Shown piece by piece: positions 62,680-64,000 of a DNA stretch of 64,000 bases. Numbering within the stretch: the first letter of the stretch is position 1; each line of letters opens with the position of its first letter. The notes beneath the pieces were generated by a model. It saw only the letters and a program-made list of their open reading frames with translations. It did not search any database and was not told the DNA's origin. The translations under genes were made by a program, and so were the position numbers. Source of the stretch: Ramlibacter paludis (GTDB taxonomy: Bacteria > Pseudomonadota > Gammaproteobacteria > Burkholderiales > Burkholderiaceae_C); the NCBI RefSeq assembly GCF_022012305.1, contig NZ_JAKLTM010000005.1, positions 1-64,000 on the forward strand, read 5' to 3'.

Positions 62680-64000
62680 ATGAACGCACCCACCGCCCTC
62701 AACCACCTGGTGCCGGAAGTCCACCAGCGTGACGTTCCCGCTGCGCTGATCGCCGCACTGAAGGCCCGTTTCGCCGAGCGCTGCTCCACCGCCATGGCGG
62801 TGCGCGAGCAGCACGGGCGCGACGAGTCGTCCTTCCAGGTCCCGCCGCCGGCCGCGGTGATCTTCGCGGAGAGCACGCAGGACGTCGCCGACGCGGTGCG
62901 GCTGGCCAGCGAACACGAGACGCCGGTGATTCCCTTCGGCGTCGGTTCCTCGCTCGAGGGCCACCTGCTGGCGGTGCAAGGCGGCATCAGCATCGACGTG
63001 TCGCGCATGAACAAGGTGCTCGCGATCAACCCGGAAGACCTGACGGTGACCGTGCAGCCGGGCGTGACGCGCAAGCAGCTGAACGAAGAGATCAAGAGCA
63101 CCGGCCTGTTCTTCCCGATCGATCCGGGCGCCGATGCTTCGTTGGGTGGCATGAGCGCCACCCGTGCCAGCGGAACCAACGCCGTGCGCTACGGCACGAT
63201 GCGCGAGAACGTGCTGGCGCTGGAAGTGGTGACGGCCAGCGGCGAAGTGATCCGCACCGGCACGCGCGCCAAGAAGTCCTCGGCCGGCTACGACCTCACG
63301 CGCCTGTTCGTCGGCAGCGAAGGCACGCTGGGCGTGATCACCGAAGTGACCTTGCGCCTGTACCCGATTCCCGAAGCGATCTCGGCGGCGATCTGCTCCT
63401 TCCCGAGCATCGAGGCCGCGGTGCGCACCACCATCCAGGTGATCCAGCTGGGCGTGCCGATCGCACGGGTGGAGCTGATCGACCACAACACGGTGCGCAT
63501 GGTCAACGCGCACAGCAAGCTGGGGCTGCGCGAAGAGCCGATGCTGCTGATGGAATTCCACGGCTCGCCCGCCGGCGTGCAGGAACAGGCGCAGACGGTG
63601 CAGGAGATCGCCAGCGAATACGGCGGCAACGCCTTCGAGTGGGCGGCGACGCCCGAGGAGCGTACGCGGCTCTGGACCGCGCGCCACAACTCCTACTTTG
63701 CCGCGGTGCAGTCGCGCCCGGGCTGCAAGGTGATCTCCACCGACACCTGCGTTCCGATCTCACGCCTGGCCGACTGCCTGCTGGATTCGGTGGCCGAGGC
63801 CGATGCGAGCGGCATCCCTTACTTCCTGGTCGGCCACGTCGGCGACGGCAACTTCCACTTCGGCTATTTGCTCGATCCCAACGACCCGAAGGAACGCGAA
63901 GTGGCGGAAGGCCTCAACCACAAGCTGGTGAGCCGCGCGCTGCAGCTGGAAGGCACTTGCACCGGCGAGCACGGCGTGGGCCTGCACAAGATGGGCTTCC
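62680..64000 (+). CDS. FAD-linked oxidase, D-lactate dehydrogenase/GlcD type (3' end cut by window)
   Basis: The visible 440 residues cover almost all of a flavoprotein that oxidises a 2-hydroxy acid. FAD-binding PCMH domain: VIPFGVGSSLEGHLLAVQGG near 85, PGADASLGGMSATRASGTNAVRYGT near 150, SSAGYDLTRLFVGSEGTLGVITEVTLRL near 200. The C-terminal oxidase domain has VGDGNFH near 388 and GEHGVGLHKMGF at the cut edge. It is closer to mitochondrial Dld1-type D-lactate dehydrogenase (cytochrome) than to GlcD, but it could complement the GlcEF pair at 5755-8045. About 30 residues are missing. Confidence 0.9.
   Translation, partial: MNAPTALNHLVPEVHQRDVPAALIAALKARFAERCSTAMAVREQHGRDESSFQVPPPAAVIFAESTQDVADAVRLASEHETPVIPFGVGSSLEGHLLAVQGGISIDVSRMNKVLAINPEDLTVTVQPGVTRKQLNEEIKSTGLFFPIDPGADASLGGMSATRASGTNAVRYGTMRENVLALEVVTASGEVIRTGTRAKKSSAGYDLTRLFVGSEGTLGVITEVTLRLYPIPEAISAAICSFPSIEAAVRTTIQVIQLGVPIARVELIDHNTVRMVNAHSKLGLREEPMLLMEFHGSPAGVQEQAQTVQEIASEYGGNAFEWAATPEERTRLWTARHNSYFAAVQSRPGCKVISTDTCVPISRLADCLLDSVAEADASGIPYFLVGHVGDGNFHFGYLLDPNDPKEREVAEGLNHKLVSRALQLEGTCTGEHGVGLHKMGF

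Overview
The window is a GC-rich (roughly 70 percent) chromosomal segment with very tight gene packing, frequent ATGA/GTGA stop-start overlaps and strong third-position GC. The gene set points to a betaproteobacterium of the order Burkholderiales, most likely family Comamonadaceae (Ramlibacter/Variovorax-like). Pointers are a Bug-type TTT solute receptor, a methionine synthase split into two genes, an SAH riboswitch, a porin-glnK-amt operon, and several LysR regulators next to catabolic genes. No rRNA, tRNA, CRISPR array, phage or insertion sequence was seen. The genus is inference.

Layout. 1-3 kb: an unrecognised membrane protein and alr, separated and flanked by GTAG-headed palindromic repeats (REP/BIME type). 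3-5.7 kb: lplT, a DMT exporter and a glutathione peroxidase. 5.7-9.9 kb: glcF and glcE without an adjacent glcD, then a gluconolactonase-like gene and an aldose epimerase. 10-12.7 kb: porin-glnK-amt operon behind a sigma-54 promoter. 12.8-20.4 kb: comM, an outer-membrane barrel protein, a TonB receptor/YfiR pair with twin palindromic operators, an MFS carrier, a YihY protein and a glycine-zipper protein. 20.4-28.3 kb: the two methionine synthase halves. The cobalamin half has an SAH riboswitch. Between the halves lie an Lrp gene and a three-gene operon (GT2, ArnT-like GT39, YdjC deacetylase) that matches hexosamine decoration of lipid A and has a PmrA-box-like sequence upstream. 28.3-35.2 kb: recQ, a second Lrp, a two-domain AAA ATPase, ilvA, a thioesterase and two microproteins. 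35.2-38.3 kb: pckG with a long leader hairpin that covers its ribosome binding site, arsC and two small unknown genes. 38.4-44.3 kb: a LysR gene with a Bug receptor, a phosphoesterase, a stress protein, and argP divergent from dadA.

44.3-54.9 kb looks like an accessory catabolic region. A six-gene minus-strand unit runs from a 2,5-dihydroxypyridine dioxygenase (NicX-like) through an alpha/beta hydrolase, a class C serine hydrolase, an acyl-CoA-dehydrogenase-fold flavoprotein lacking the usual catalytic Glu, an M14 peptidase and an orphan CoxL-type molybdenum hydroxylase. Divergent from it are a flavin reductase, a MarR regulator and a DMT transporter. A 14-bp perfect palindrome sits between the two units. 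I read this as a candidate pathway for an N-heteroaromatic compound; a Rieske oxygenase and its LysR regulator follow.

55.8-64 kb: acetoacetyl-CoA synthetase divergent from a TetR gene whose probable 17-bp operator recurs before a downstream microprotein/hydrolase pair, then a uracil/xanthine permease, a thioesterase, a cobalamin adenosyltransferase, an EF-hand protein, and an FAD-linked oxidase (GlcD/Dld type) cut by the window end.
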